Shown here piece after piece: positions 24,821-34,286 of a DNA stretch of 34,286 nt. A program made the position numbers and the translations under genes. This stretch comes from Bradyrhizobium sp. (GTDB lineage Bacteria > Pseudomonadota > Alphaproteobacteria > Rhizobiales > Xanthobacteraceae). Position 1 is the stretch's first letter. Each line of letters begins with the position of its first letter. The notes under the pieces are model-generated. The model did not search any database. It had not been told where the DNA came from and saw only the letters and a program-made list of their open reading frames with translations. The stretch is taken from positions 1 through 34,286 of the forward strand of contig NZ_JAGWUA010000026.1 in NCBI RefSeq assembly GCF_028868675.1, given 5' to 3'.

Positions 24821-25825
24821 ATGTCATCCAGATTTCAGGCAATTACCGGCACCGTGGTGATCACCGCGCTGCTCTCCTTGTGCGCGCCCGCAGTCGCGCA
24901 GGATGCCGATGCGGAATTGCGGATCGAGCGGCTGGAGAACCAGTTGCGCCAGCTCACCGGCCAGAACGAGGAGCTGCAATATCGCAACCGCCAGCTCGAG
25001 GAGCGCATTCGCCAGATCGAGGGCGGCGTGCAGCCCGCGCCCGGGCAGCCCAACGTGGCGGCCGCCCCGCCGGTCCAGCAGGCACCGGTCTATCGCCCGC
25101 AGCAACCGGCCCAGCCGGCCTATGAGCCGCAGATCGCCGCGCCAGCGCCCATCATCCAGGAAGCGCCTCCGCCCGGCGCGGTGGGGGCGCACCGCCGTGG
25201 CGATGCGTTCGACCCCAGCCAGAATCCAGCTGCGCCCGGTGCGCCGCGCGCGCTCGGCGGCGGCCAGATGCCGATGCCGCAGCAGCAGCCCGCCGCCATT
25301 GGGGCGCCGGGCGGCCGTGGCGCGGGCGAGCCGCTCGATCTCGCCAACACGGCAGGCCGCGATCAGCAGTCCGTCGCGGCGCCGGCACAGCCCGGCTATC
25401 CGGCGCCGGCCGGCGGCGGGCTCGTCACCCAGCCGCCCTCGCAATCGCCGCGCGACGAGTTCGACCTCGGCATCGGCTACATGCAGCGCAAGGACTATGC
25501 GCTCGCCGAACAGACCATGAAGAATTTTGCGCAGAAATATCCGGGCAACCCGCTGCTCGGGGACGCGCAATACTGGCTGGGCGAAAGCTACTTCCAGCGC
25601 CAGCAATATCGCGACGCGGCCGAGTCCTTCCTCGCGGTCACCACCAAATACGAGAAATCGGCAAAGGCCCCCGATGCGCTGCTGCGGCTCGGCCAGTCGC
25701 TGGCGGCCCTGAAGGAGAAGGAAGCCGCCTGCGCCGCCTTCGGCGAGGTCGGCCGTAAATATCCGCGCGCCTCCGCGGGCGTCAAAGCCGCCGTTGATCG
25801 CGAGCAGAAGCGGATCAAGTGCTAG
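24821..25825 (+). CDS. cpoB: CpoB/YbgF, TPR coordinator of cell constriction
   Basis: The 334-residue periplasmic protein starts with a signal peptide (cut after AVA at 24-26). A coiled coil follows (RIERLENQLRQLTGQNEEL, to about residue 70), the trimerisation part of YbgF. Next is a long Pro/Gln/Ala-rich linker (about 75-205) and C-terminal tetratricopeptide repeats: DEFDLGIGYMQRKDYALAEQ and LLGDAQYWLGESYFQRQQY. In E. coli CpoB couples Tol energy to septal wall synthesis by PBP1b. AGGG lies just before the ATG at 24821; the frame is open far upstream but the signal peptide fixes this start. The linker is much longer than in E. coli. Confidence 0.9.
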   Translation: MSSRFQAITGTVVITALLSLCAPAVAQDADAELRIERLENQLRQLTGQNEELQYRNRQLEERIRQIEGGVQPAPGQPNVAAAPPVQQAPVYRPQQPAQPAYEPQIAAPAPIIQEAPPPGAVGAHRRGDAFDPSQNPAAPGAPRALGGGQMPMPQQQPAAIGAPGGRGAGEPLDLANTAGRDQQSVAAPAQPGYPAPAGGGLVTQPPSQSPRDEFDLGIGYMQRKDYALAEQTMKNFAQKYPGNPLLGDAQYWLGESYFQRQQYRDAAESFLAVTTKYEKSAKAPDALLRLGQSLAALKEKEAACAAFGEVGRKYPRASAGVKAAVDREQKRIKC

Positions 25826-25905
25826 CGGATCCGCCGTTGATCCCCTGACAAAGCCGGCGATGCTGCGCTAAATAGGCGTTTCGCTCACGATCCTGGCGCG
25901 GCGTC

Positions 25906-26967
25906 ATGGCTGACGACGAAAACTCTCCGATCTCGGTGCGGTCCGCCAAGACGCTGTTCGCGGACTTGAGAGGCGCGCCCGCACTGGTGCTCGCGGTCTC
26001 CGGCGGGCCCGATTCCGTTGCGCTGATGTGGCTCGCGGCGCGGTGGCGGCGGAGCCTTGCGCAGGGACCGCGCCTGGTCGCCGTCACCGTCGATCATGGC
26101 CTGCGGCCGGAAGCGGCGCGCGAGGCGCGCGAGGTCAAGCGGCTCGCAGCCTCGCTCGACCTGCCGCACCGGACCATGCGGTGGACGGGCGCCAAGCCGA
26201 AGACCGGCCTGCCCGCCGCGGCGCGGCAGGCGCGCTACCGCTTGCTGATGCAGGCCGCGCGCGCGATCGGCGCGACCCACGTGCTCACCGCGCACACGAG
26301 GGACGATCAGGCCGAGACCTTGCTGATGCGGCTGTTGCGCGGCAGCGGAATCGCGGGCCTGTCGGCGATGGCCCGGATCACCGAGCGCGACGGCCTCGTG
26401 CTGACGCGGCCGCTGCTCGACGTGCCGAAATCGCAGCTCCTCGCGACGCTGAGGCGCGCCGGGATCGGCTTCGCCGACGATCCGACCAACCGCGACACCG
26501 CCTTCACGCGGTCGCGGCTGCGGACGCTGCTGCCGCAGCTTGCCGCCGAAGGCGGCGACGCGCGCAGCCTGGCGCGGCTCGCCGCACGGCTGGCGCGAGC
26601 CAACGCGGCGGTCGAGGTGCTGGCCGACGGCGCCGAGCGCTTTCTCGCCCTGAGAGACGCAGGCAGCCCGACGCAAGCCGGCCCGACGCGGGGCTTTCAT
26701 GCCGCAGCCTTCGCGGCGCTGCCCGCGGAGATCCGCCTGCGGCTCCTGATGCGGGCCATCAATGCGGTCGGCCACGAGGGACCCGCGGAACTCGGCAAGG
26801 TCGAAACCCTGCTGGCGGCGATCGACAGCGGCATCGCGAGCGGCGGCGATCGATCCGGAGCCGGCCAGCGCCCCCTGAAACAGACGCTCGCAGGCGCGCT
26901 CGTCAGCCTGTCCGGAGGACGCATCCACATCGCGCCGGCGCCGGTCCGGCGCGGCAAGGGCGGATGA
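25906..26967 (+). CDS. tilS: TilS, tRNA(Ile)-lysidine synthase
   Basis: The 353-residue enzyme has the PP-loop ATP motif SGGPDS at 32-37 followed by VTVDHGLRPEAAREA, THVLTAHTRDDQAETLLMRLLRGSGIAGL and FADDPTNRDTAFTRSRLR, all landmarks of TilS. It adds lysine to C34 of the AUA-reading tRNA-Ile so that it is charged with Ile and reads AUA. The length matches the short alphaproteobacterial form; the C-terminal part after 250 is less conserved. The gene lies 80 bases after cpoB and 258 before ftsH, a known order in this class. Confidence 0.92.
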   Translation: MADDENSPISVRSAKTLFADLRGAPALVLAVSGGPDSVALMWLAARWRRSLAQGPRLVAVTVDHGLRPEAAREAREVKRLAASLDLPHRTMRWTGAKPKTGLPAAARQARYRLLMQAARAIGATHVLTAHTRDDQAETLLMRLLRGSGIAGLSAMARITERDGLVLTRPLLDVPKSQLLATLRRAGIGFADDPTNRDTAFTRSRLRTLLPQLAAEGGDARSLARLAARLARANAAVEVLADGAERFLALRDAGSPTQAGPTRGFHAAAFAALPAEIRLRLLMRAINAVGHEGPAELGKVETLLAAIDSGIASGGDRSGAGQRPLKQTLAGALVSLSGGRIHIAPAPVRRGKGG

Positions 26968-27075
26968 AGGGCGGATCATGACACCGGCTCGTGCGGCGCC
27001 GGCCTCGTCAGGCGACCTTAACCAGCCCGGAAAATCCCGGTTTCCGGCGCCATTATTTCAGCGGGAATCGCGCTA

Positions 27076-27098
27076 AGATGGGCTAAATAGTCCCATCT
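27076..27098. repeat. inverted repeat upstream of ftsH
   Basis: AGATGGG (27076-27082) and CCCATCT (27092-27098) are perfect arms around a nine-base AT-rich centre. It ends six bases before the candidate ftsH -35. It could be a binding site or the end hairpin of the tilS transcript, though no T-run follows. Confidence 0.4.
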
Positions 27099-27104
27099 GG
27101 TTCC

Positions 27105-27133
27105 CTTGGCAGCGCCTTGGCCGACACCTAGAT
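27105..27133 (+). promoter_or_regulatory. candidate heat-shock-type promoter of ftsH
   Basis: CTTGGC (27105-27110), 16 bases, then CCTAGAT (27127-27133). Alphaproteobacterial RpoH promoters show CTTG then CCTATAT-like elements, so the fit is partial. ftsH is often heat-shock controlled in this class. The leader would be about 85 bases. Confidence 0.35.
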
Positions 27134-27225
27134 TGCAGGTATCTGCCCGAGAGGATTCCGTTGGAATTTCCCTCTCATCGCCCAAGGACCACGGCCGCGA
27201 TCCGCGCGACCATGAAGGAAGATCG

Positions 27226-29148
<1,923 letters not shown>

Positions 29149-29193
29149 GCGGCTTTCGACTGCGGCCGGCAGACTCTTCTTCACACGTTCTGC

Positions 29194-29220
29194 AAAGCCC
29201 GGCCTCTGGCTGGGCTTTCG
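29194..29220 (+). terminator. probable terminator after ftsH
   Basis: AAAGCCCGGCC (29194-29204) and GGCTGGGCTTT (29208-29218) pair with one G-T wobble across a three-base loop, 46 bases after the ftsH stop. The T-run is only the three bases within the stem. Confidence 0.6.
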
Positions 29221-29279
29221 CATGCCGGGGCACCGGCAGCACGTGCGTGCTAAGGTGTCCCTCCAATCGGGATGAGGCC

Positions 29280-29771
29280 ATGGATCGTCGGCAGCTCACT
29301 GCGCTTCTCGGTTACCTGTCGTTCGGCGGCCTGACGGCGTTCTGGCGCGTCGTGAAGGGCTTTGCGCAGCCGCTCGAGACGGACGCGCATGTCGAGCGCG
29401 CGGTCGGTGCCATCGCGGAGGTCATGTTTCCGGGCGATGGCCTGCCGGGCGCGCGCGAACTCGGACTGCATCGGCAGGTGCTCGCGCACGCGGACGTGCA
29501 GCCCATGCTCGCAAGCGGACTTGCCTTTCTCGATCGCTACGCGGCGAGCGCCGGTGCTGCGGATTTCGCGGCCCTTGACGAGGCGCGAAGGCTCGCCGCG
29601 CTCGATGCGGCCTTCGCCTCCGGTGCGGATGGCATCCAGTCCTTCGTGATGGCGCTGCGCCTTCATCTCGGAACGGCCTATTACTCCTCGCCTGCGATCA
29701 AGTCGGCGTTCGCCTATACCGGTCCGCTCCAGCCGGACGGTTTTGCCGACTTCAGGGATCGCCCGGCATGA
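29280..29771 (+). CDS. gluconate 2-dehydrogenase subunit 3 family protein
   Basis: The 163-residue protein reads as the small subunit (subunit 3 family) of membrane-bound FAD dehydrogenases: FPGDGLPGARELGLHRQV, then a helical middle and LHLGTAYYSSPAIKSAFAYTGPLQPDGF at the end, the latter typical. The N-terminus MDRRQLTALLGYLSFGGLTAF has a double Arg and a hydrophobic stretch, so it may supply the Tat signal that carries the leaderless large subunit out, as known for this class. The stop overlaps the start of the GMC gene (ATGA at 29768-29771). The start at 29280 has only GAGG three bases ahead, so it is moderately sure. Confidence 0.8.
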   Translation: MDRRQLTALLGYLSFGGLTAFWRVVKGFAQPLETDAHVERAVGAIAEVMFPGDGLPGARELGLHRQVLAHADVQPMLASGLAFLDRYAASAGAADFAALDEARRLAALDAAFASGADGIQSFVMALRLHLGTAYYSSPAIKSAFAYTGPLQPDGFADFRDRPA

Positions 29772-31408
29772 GCGAGGCGACCGAATGGGACGCCGTGGTG
29801 GTCGGCGCGGGCGCGGGCGGGGCGGCCGCGGCCTACGGCCTCTGCCGCCGCGGATTGTCCGTGCTGCTGCTGGATGCCGGGCCGCGTTTTGATCCATCGA
29901 CCGACTATCCGCTGACCGACGCCGACGCGGACACCCGCATCTTTCCGGAGAAGCCCGGCAGCACGGGCAAGGTCAGTTTCGCGCCGGGCCAGGCGCTCGG
30001 CGACGAGCCGCTGCTCGTGTCCGGCAGCCGCGGTCTCGGGCCGGTCGCGCCGGGCGGCGTACGGCTCATGGACCGCTATCATCATGTGCGCGGCATCGGC
30101 GGCACCACGCTGCACTTCACCGGCGAGGCCCATCGCTTCCATCCCGATGCGATGAAGATGAAGACGCACTTCGGCGTGGCGGCCGATTGGCCGCTCGATT
30201 ACGCCGCGCTCGAACCGTATTACGTCGAGGCGGAAGAACTGATCGGTGTCGCCGGTCCCGAGCAGCAGGGCGCGCGCTGGCGCTCGCGAAAATTCCCGCT
30301 GCCCCCGCATCCCTTGTCCTACGCGTCGCAAACGCTCGGCAGGGGCGCGAAGGCCATCGGCCTGGACTGGCAGGCCAACAGCCGCGCCGCGCTGTCGCGG
30401 CCCTGGAACGGGCGACTGCCGTGCAACTATTGCGGCGGCTGCAACAAGGGCTGTCCGCGCGGCGACAAGGGCAGTGCCGACGTCACCTTCGTTGCTGCGG
30501 CGGTTGCCACCGGCCGCTGCACCGTCAGGCCGGACAGTCCGGTGGTGCGGATCGAAGCGGGATCGGATGACCGGGTGAAGGCGGTCCTGGTCGGCCGGCC
30601 CGACGGCAGCCTCGAGCGCGTCGCCGGCCGCCAGTTCGTGCTCGCCTGCGGCGCGATCGAGACGCCCCGCCTGCTGCTTGCGTCCGACGGTCTCGCCAAT
30701 GAGAGCAGAGAGGTCGGGCGGAATTTCATGGATACGCTGTTCATCGCCGTCGGGGCGCTGCATCCGGAGGCGCAGCACGGCCGCCGCGGACTGCCGAGCG
30801 ACGCCATCTCGTGGACGTACAATGCGCCCGACGCCATTCCCGGCGTGGTCGGCGGGTGTCGCTTCTACAATGCGTGCGGGGAGATCGAGCTCGGCGGGCT
30901 CGCCGCATTCGCGCTGCGCGCCATTCCGGGCTGGGGTCGCGCGCATGCGCAGTCGGTGCGCCAGCTCTGGGGACACGCGCTGCATGTCGGCGCGATCGGC
31001 GAGCGATTGCCCAACCCCGACAGCTTCGTCGATCTCGATCCCGCCGCGCGCGACCGCTTCGGCATGCCGCTGGCGCGGATCGCCTCGGCGCTCGCGGAAT
31101 CCGACGTCGCGCGGCTGCGCTTCATGGCGAAGACGTCGCACGCGCTGCTCGCCGCCAGCGGCGCGCAACGGATTTACGAGAGCTATTCGAGTTGGGACTG
31201 GTTTGCGCCGACCCACGTGTTCGGCACCTGCCGGATGGGCGAAGATCCCGCGGGCTCCGTCGTCGATGCCTTCGGCCGCAGCCATCGCTGGCGCAATTTG
31301 TGGATTGCCGACGCCAGCGTCTTTCCGTCGGCCGGCGGCGGCGAGGCGCCCTCCCTGACGATCCAGGCGCTGGCATTGCGGACGGCAGAACGAATCCGGA
31401 GCGCCTGA
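29768..31408 (+). CDS. GMC-type FAD-dependent dehydrogenase, large subunit
   Basis: The 546-residue flavoprotein has the ADP-binding motif VVVGAGAGGAAAAYGL (GxGxxG at 13-18), GIGGTTLHFTGEAHRF, and a GMC C-terminal domain (THVFGTCRMGEDP, then LWIADASVFPSAGGGEAPSLTIQALALRTAERI). A four-Cys cluster, C219, C222, C225 and C229 (CNYCGGCNKGC), matches the site that in FAD glucose dehydrogenases of similar build may hold an iron-sulfur cluster. Likely reaction: oxidation of a sugar, sugar acid or alcohol in the periplasm with electrons passed on. It has no signal of its own and is coupled to the subunit 3 gene. No cytochrome c subunit follows. Confidence 0.85.
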   Translation: MSEATEWDAVVVGAGAGGAAAAYGLCRRGLSVLLLDAGPRFDPSTDYPLTDADADTRIFPEKPGSTGKVSFAPGQALGDEPLLVSGSRGLGPVAPGGVRLMDRYHHVRGIGGTTLHFTGEAHRFHPDAMKMKTHFGVAADWPLDYAALEPYYVEAEELIGVAGPEQQGARWRSRKFPLPPHPLSYASQTLGRGAKAIGLDWQANSRAALSRPWNGRLPCNYCGGCNKGCPRGDKGSADVTFVAAAVATGRCTVRPDSPVVRIEAGSDDRVKAVLVGRPDGSLERVAGRQFVLACGAIETPRLLLASDGLANESREVGRNFMDTLFIAVGALHPEAQHGRRGLPSDAISWTYNAPDAIPGVVGGCRFYNACGEIELGGLAAFALRAIPGWGRAHAQSVRQLWGHALHVGAIGERLPNPDSFVDLDPAARDRFGMPLARIASALAESDVARLRFMAKTSHALLAASGAQRIYESYSSWDWFAPTHVFGTCRMGEDPAGSVVDAFGRSHRWRNLWIADASVFPSAGGGEAPSLTIQALALRTAERIRSA

Positions 31409-31581
31409 GGCTTTCAGGTAACACCGGAATTCCCGAGTGAAATCACCGATATAACCGGCTGACGGTACGATTTTCGGGATCCCTGGCAGGGGCAAACCTG
31501 CGCGGACACATTGTTGATTGCCGCGCGCTCATTTAGCGTTCGATTCATCGCCGGGCGGTCTGGTGGGGACAGGAGGGGCAA

Positions 31582-32355
31582 TTGCCGTACTCGTCGCGAG
31601 CAACGTTGCTGGCGGTTGGGCTCGCGACGGCCTCGCTGGCGCTCCCATGTGAGCAGGCGCTGGCTGGTACGATGGCGTTGCCTTCATCGGGCGCGAACTC
31701 GGCGTCTGCGAGCAGCTGGCTCGGCGGCGCTCATGCAGGCTACAACTGGCAGCGGGGCAGTGGCGTTTTCGGCTTTGAGACCGACCTGCAGGCGACTCAC
31801 CTCAATAGCGCGATGAGCGGAGGCCTCGTCTATCCTCCGGTCGGTACTCCCTCGCCCGGCGATTTTGCCATGACGTCCTCGACCATTAACTGGTACGGGA
31901 CGGCGCGTGGCCGCGTCGGTTTTGCTTCCGGGCCTTGGCTGGTCTACGGCACCGCCGGTCTGGCTTATGGCGATGTCAATCTCTCAAGCAGCTTCCGCGC
32001 GGCCGGATTGCAGCTGACGTCGCAGGTCTCCGATACCAGGCTGGGTTGGGTCGCCGGTCTCGGTGCGGAATACCTCGTCAACCCCAATCTCAGCGTTCGC
32101 CTCGGCTATCAATATGTCGATCTCGGCTCGCTCGGCCTGTCCGCCTCGTCGCCGTCGCCTGCCGTCATCGTGCTCGGGCAGCAGGCCACGGCGAGCGCCC
32201 GATTCCAGGCGGTCACGGCCGGATTCAGTTGGCACTTTGCGCCGATGGGGGCGTCGATGCCCTGGCAGGGCGGCTATGCCGGGGTCCATGGCGGGGGCGC
32301 ATGGGGCAACAATACCAGCGCGACCTATACCTCGACCGTCATAAATCCTCCGTGA
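31582..32355 (+). CDS. outer-membrane beta-barrel protein (Omp25/RopB-like) with extra tail
   Basis: The 257-residue product starts at TTG with AGGAGG five bases ahead; the first in-frame ATG would remove the signal peptide (LLAVGLATASLALPCEQALAG). The mature part is an eight-strand barrel: GGAHAGYNWQ, FGFETDLQ, YGTARGRVGFASGPWLVYGTAGLAYG, GWVAGLGAEYLVNPNLSVRLGYQYVDLG and a last strand AGFSWHF ending at 219. A further 38 residues follow, including MPWQGGYAGVHGGGAWGNN, which looks like the first strand of another barrel and stops in a non-aromatic PP end. The stop codon is inside an 11-base inverted repeat, so the gene may be truncated. Confidence 0.75.
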   Translation: MPYSSRATLLAVGLATASLALPCEQALAGTMALPSSGANSASASSWLGGAHAGYNWQRGSGVFGFETDLQATHLNSAMSGGLVYPPVGTPSPGDFAMTSSTINWYGTARGRVGFASGPWLVYGTAGLAYGDVNLSSSFRAAGLQLTSQVSDTRLGWVAGLGAEYLVNPNLSVRLGYQYVDLGSLGLSASSPSPAVIVLGQQATASARFQAVTAGFSWHFAPMGASMPWQGGYAGVHGGGAWGNNTSATYTSTVINPP

Positions 32356-32478
32356 AGAATTCCCAACTGGTTGAGTTGGAATCTGGAAACGGCCTTCTGA
32401 GGCAATCGCGTTTGCCGGGGGGCTCCCTGCGCCGCACTTCTGATCAATCGAGAGCCTGAAATCGCCGTTCTTCACGGA
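32349..32478. repeat. 130-bp interval bounded by an 11-base inverted repeat
   Basis: TCCGTGAAGAA at 32349-32359 is repeated inverted at 32468-32478. The left copy provides the TGA stop of the barrel gene. The interval holds a small hairpin (CCAACT/AGTTGG near 32363-32379) and no gene. It could be a small dispersed intergenic or MITE-like element; no target duplication was recognised. Confidence 0.4.
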
Positions 32479-32606
32479 CGACTCCACGAATTTCTGAGGC
32501 GTTTCGGTTCAAACGGGAGGCGCTGTTGGCGCCGGCCCGATTGGCATGGCATGCTCTCCCCAATCACATGCGCGGGCCCGACCGCGCCAAGGACGGGGAG
32601 GGGAGA

Positions 32607-33812
32607 ATGCGCTTCATCACGAGGCTGGTCGCGCTGATTGCGGCTGCGTGGCTGGTCGGGCCGCCGGCCGCAGGCGCCGCCGAGATGCGCGGCGTCACCG
32701 CCACCGAGATCAGGATCGGCCAGACCATGCCCTATAGCGGGCCGGTCTCGGCGTTCGGCGCGCTCGGCAAGGGCGAGGTCGGCTATTTCAAGATGCTCAA
32801 CGAGAAAGGCGGCATCAACGGCCGCAAGGTCAACCTGATCTCGCTCGACGACGGCTACGCGCCGCCGAAATCGGTGGAGCAGACGCGGCGGCTGGTGGAG
32901 AGCGACGAGGTCGCGCTGATCTTCTCCTCGATCGGCACCGCGCACAACACGGCGATCGCAAAATATCTGCAGGGCAAGAACGTGCCGCAGCTCTTCATCG
33001 GCTCCGGCGCCTCGAAATTCGCCGACATCGCGCAATATCCGCAGGCGACGCTCGGCGTGCAGGCGCCGTTCCGCTATGAGGCGCGGCTCTATGCGCGTTA
33101 TGCGCTGGCCAGGAACCCGAATGCGAAGTTCGCGGTGATCTCGCAGAACGACGACTACGGCCGCGACTATCTCGCCGGGCTGAAGGACGTGCTGGGAGAA
33201 AAGTACGATGCCGTCGTCACCGGCGCGACCTACGAGATCCAGGATCCGACCATCGATTCCCAGATCGTCAAGCTGAAGGCCTCCGGCGCCGACGTCTTCG
33301 TGATCGCAGCGACACCGAAGTTCGCGGCGCAAGCGATCCGAAAGTCCTTCGAGATCGGCTGGCGGCCGATGACGTTCCTGTCCAACGTCGCGGTGTGGGT
33401 GTCGACCGTCATGGAGCCTGCGGGCCTCGAGGCCGGCACCGGCATCCTCTCCACGGCCTACGTCAAGGATCCCGACGATCCCGCCTGGAAGGACGATCCG
33501 GGCGTCAAGGGCTGGCGCGAGTTCATGAGCAAGTACGTGCCGGACGGCGACCAGCACGACACCAACTACGTCAACTCCTACAACAGCGCGATGGCGCTGG
33601 AAGCCGTGCTGAAGGCCTGCGGCGACGATCTCTCGACCGAGAACATCCTCAAGCAGGCGTTTTCGATCCGCGACCTCGAATTGCCGATGCTGCTGCCCGG
33701 CATCAAGGTCAACACCGGCCCGAGCGATCACGTGCCGGTCGACCAGATGCAGTTCATGCGTTTCAACGGCAAGAGCTGGGAGCGCTTCGGCGAATTGCAG
33801 ACGGGGAATTGA
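32607..33812 (+). CDS. branched-chain amino acid-type ABC transporter substrate-binding protein
   Basis: The 401-residue protein has a Sec signal peptide (MRFITRLVALIAAAWLVGPP, cut near AGAA at about 27). The mature part follows the LivJ-like Peripla_BP_6 pattern: EIRIGQTMPYSGPVSAFGALG, YFKMLNEKGGINGRKVNLISLDDGYAPPKSVEQTRRLVE and NAKFAVISQNDDYGRDYLAGLKD. Related proteins in soil alphaproteobacteria bind branched-chain amino acids, amides or aromatic acids; the ligand here is not predictable. No permease or ATPase genes are adjacent in the window. GGGGAGGGGAGA directly before the ATG at 32607 fixes the start over an upstream in-frame one at 32526. Confidence 0.88.
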   Translation: MRFITRLVALIAAAWLVGPPAAGAAEMRGVTATEIRIGQTMPYSGPVSAFGALGKGEVGYFKMLNEKGGINGRKVNLISLDDGYAPPKSVEQTRRLVESDEVALIFSSIGTAHNTAIAKYLQGKNVPQLFIGSGASKFADIAQYPQATLGVQAPFRYEARLYARYALARNPNAKFAVISQNDDYGRDYLAGLKDVLGEKYDAVVTGATYEIQDPTIDSQIVKLKASGADVFVIAATPKFAAQAIRKSFEIGWRPMTFLSNVAVWVSTVMEPAGLEAGTGILSTAYVKDPDDPAWKDDPGVKGWREFMSKYVPDGDQHDTNYVNSYNSAMALEAVLKACGDDLSTENILKQAFSIRDLELPMLLPGIKVNTGPSDHVPVDQMQFMRFNGKSWERFGELQTGN

Positions 33813-33889
33813 AGGGTCGACTGGCGCCGGAGGCGGGCGCGTACGCCTGGTTCGTCGTCGGCGGCCTTGCGATCGGAAGCCGACGTTGT

Positions 33890-33913
33890 GGCCGACATGG
33901 TTGCATGTCGGCC
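33890..33913. terminator. hairpin between convergent genes
   Basis: GGCCGACAT (33890-33898) pairs perfectly with ATGTCGGCC (33905-33913) across GGTTGC. It lies between the stops of the binding-protein gene and the LuxR-type gene, so it could end transcripts from both sides, although neither side has a T-run. Confidence 0.45.
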
Positions 33914-33931
33914 CGGGCCATCGCCGGACTG

Positions 33932-34286
33932 CTACGGCCCCAACTGCCTGACGAGCGATATCAGCTCCGTTTGGCGGTGGGTGCCGGTCTTCGAGAAGGC
34001 GGACTTGAGATGGTTTCTCGCGGTCTCGCGCGAGATTCCGAGCTCCGATGCGACCGAATCCAGAGCCAGGCCGCCTGCAAGCAGGACAACCAGCCGTGAT
34101 TCTGCCGGCGTGAGGTCGAGCGCCTCGGCAACCACTCTCGCGTCCGGAGCCATGGTGGGCAACAGATTCGAAAAGATGAGAAGAGCCCGTGCTCCGAGAA
34201 ATACGTTTCTCGCCGCCCCATCGATCGGCAATACGCGGATCACGACGGCCGGCTTTGCCGTCCGGCGCACGACGATGGGAACGACA
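33932..34286 (-). CDS. LuxR-type HTH transcriptional regulator (5' end outside window)
   Basis: The frame is open to the right edge, so about 118 C-terminal residues are visible and the true start is beyond 34286. The last 65 form a LuxR-type HTH: LTPAESRLVVLLAGGLALDSVASELGISRETARNHLKSAFSKTGTHRQTELI. The GISRETARNHLKSAFSKTG segment is the recognition part. Before it lies VVIRVLPIDGAAR and FLGARALLIFSNL, which in related Bradyrhizobium proteins, from memory, ends a PAS-like or unclassified N-terminal domain. Its targets and signal cannot be seen. It converges with the binding-protein gene. Confidence 0.85.
   Translation of the reverse strand, partial: VVPIVVRRTAKPAVVIRVLPIDGAARNVFLGARALLIFSNLLPTMAPDARVVAEALDLTPAESRLVVLLAGGLALDSVASELGISRETARNHLKSAFSKTGTHRQTELISLVRQLGP

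Overview
The window looks like chromosome from a GC-rich alphaproteobacterium of the Bradyrhizobium/Nitrobacteraceae type. That is inferred from the very high third-position GC, a tolQRAB/pal/cpoB cluster next to tilS-ftsH, Tat-type leaders on solute-binding proteins, DUF2852 and FeeM-type genes, and a CtrA-type box. No tRNA, rRNA, CRISPR array or intact insertion sequence was seen.

Region by region. 1-315 is the end of a cytochrome c gene. 407-4220 is a TetR-controlled exporter operon (regulator, HlyD-type adaptor, FtsX-type permease, ATPase) whose core promoter lies inside a perfect 34-bp palindrome. 4221-8753 is patchier: a secreted Cys-rich protein of unknown function on the minus strand, the 3' remnant of a class III nucleotide cyclase gene, about 490 bp without a supported gene, and a large autotransporter. 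8754-16461 is an accessory and metabolic stretch: an orphan Tat-exported solute-binding protein, a GhrA-like reductase, an ECF42-type sigma factor with its YCII/DGPF partner and a VOC protein, a periplasmic ClpP-fold-like protein, an SDR, a second YCII protein, and a TetR regulator plus DUF2852 membrane protein that share a 19-bp operator.

16863-29148 is the conserved envelope core: tolQ-tolR-tolA-tolB, then a membrane GGDEF-EAL protein and a FeeM-type N-acyltransferase, then pal, cpoB, tilS and ftsH. The Tol-Pal system energises outer-membrane constriction at division. Here the c-di-GMP enzyme and the acyltransferase sit between tolB and pal, and the acyltransferase has a perfect TTAA-N7-TTAA (CtrA-type) box upstream. 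29280-31408 encodes a two-gene membrane-type dehydrogenase (subunit 3 plus GMC flavoprotein). 31582-33812 holds an outer-membrane barrel with an apparently duplicated, truncated tail and a branched-chain amino acid-type binding protein. The window ends in a LuxR-type HTH gene running off the right edge.

The best candidates for something under-described are the FeeM/GGDEF-EAL insertion in the Tol-Pal cluster with its CtrA box, the paired TetR/DUF2852 operators with a probably leaderless regulator, and the Cys/His/Asn secreted protein at 4351-4887. All functional statements rest on motif recognition by eye; no database search was run.
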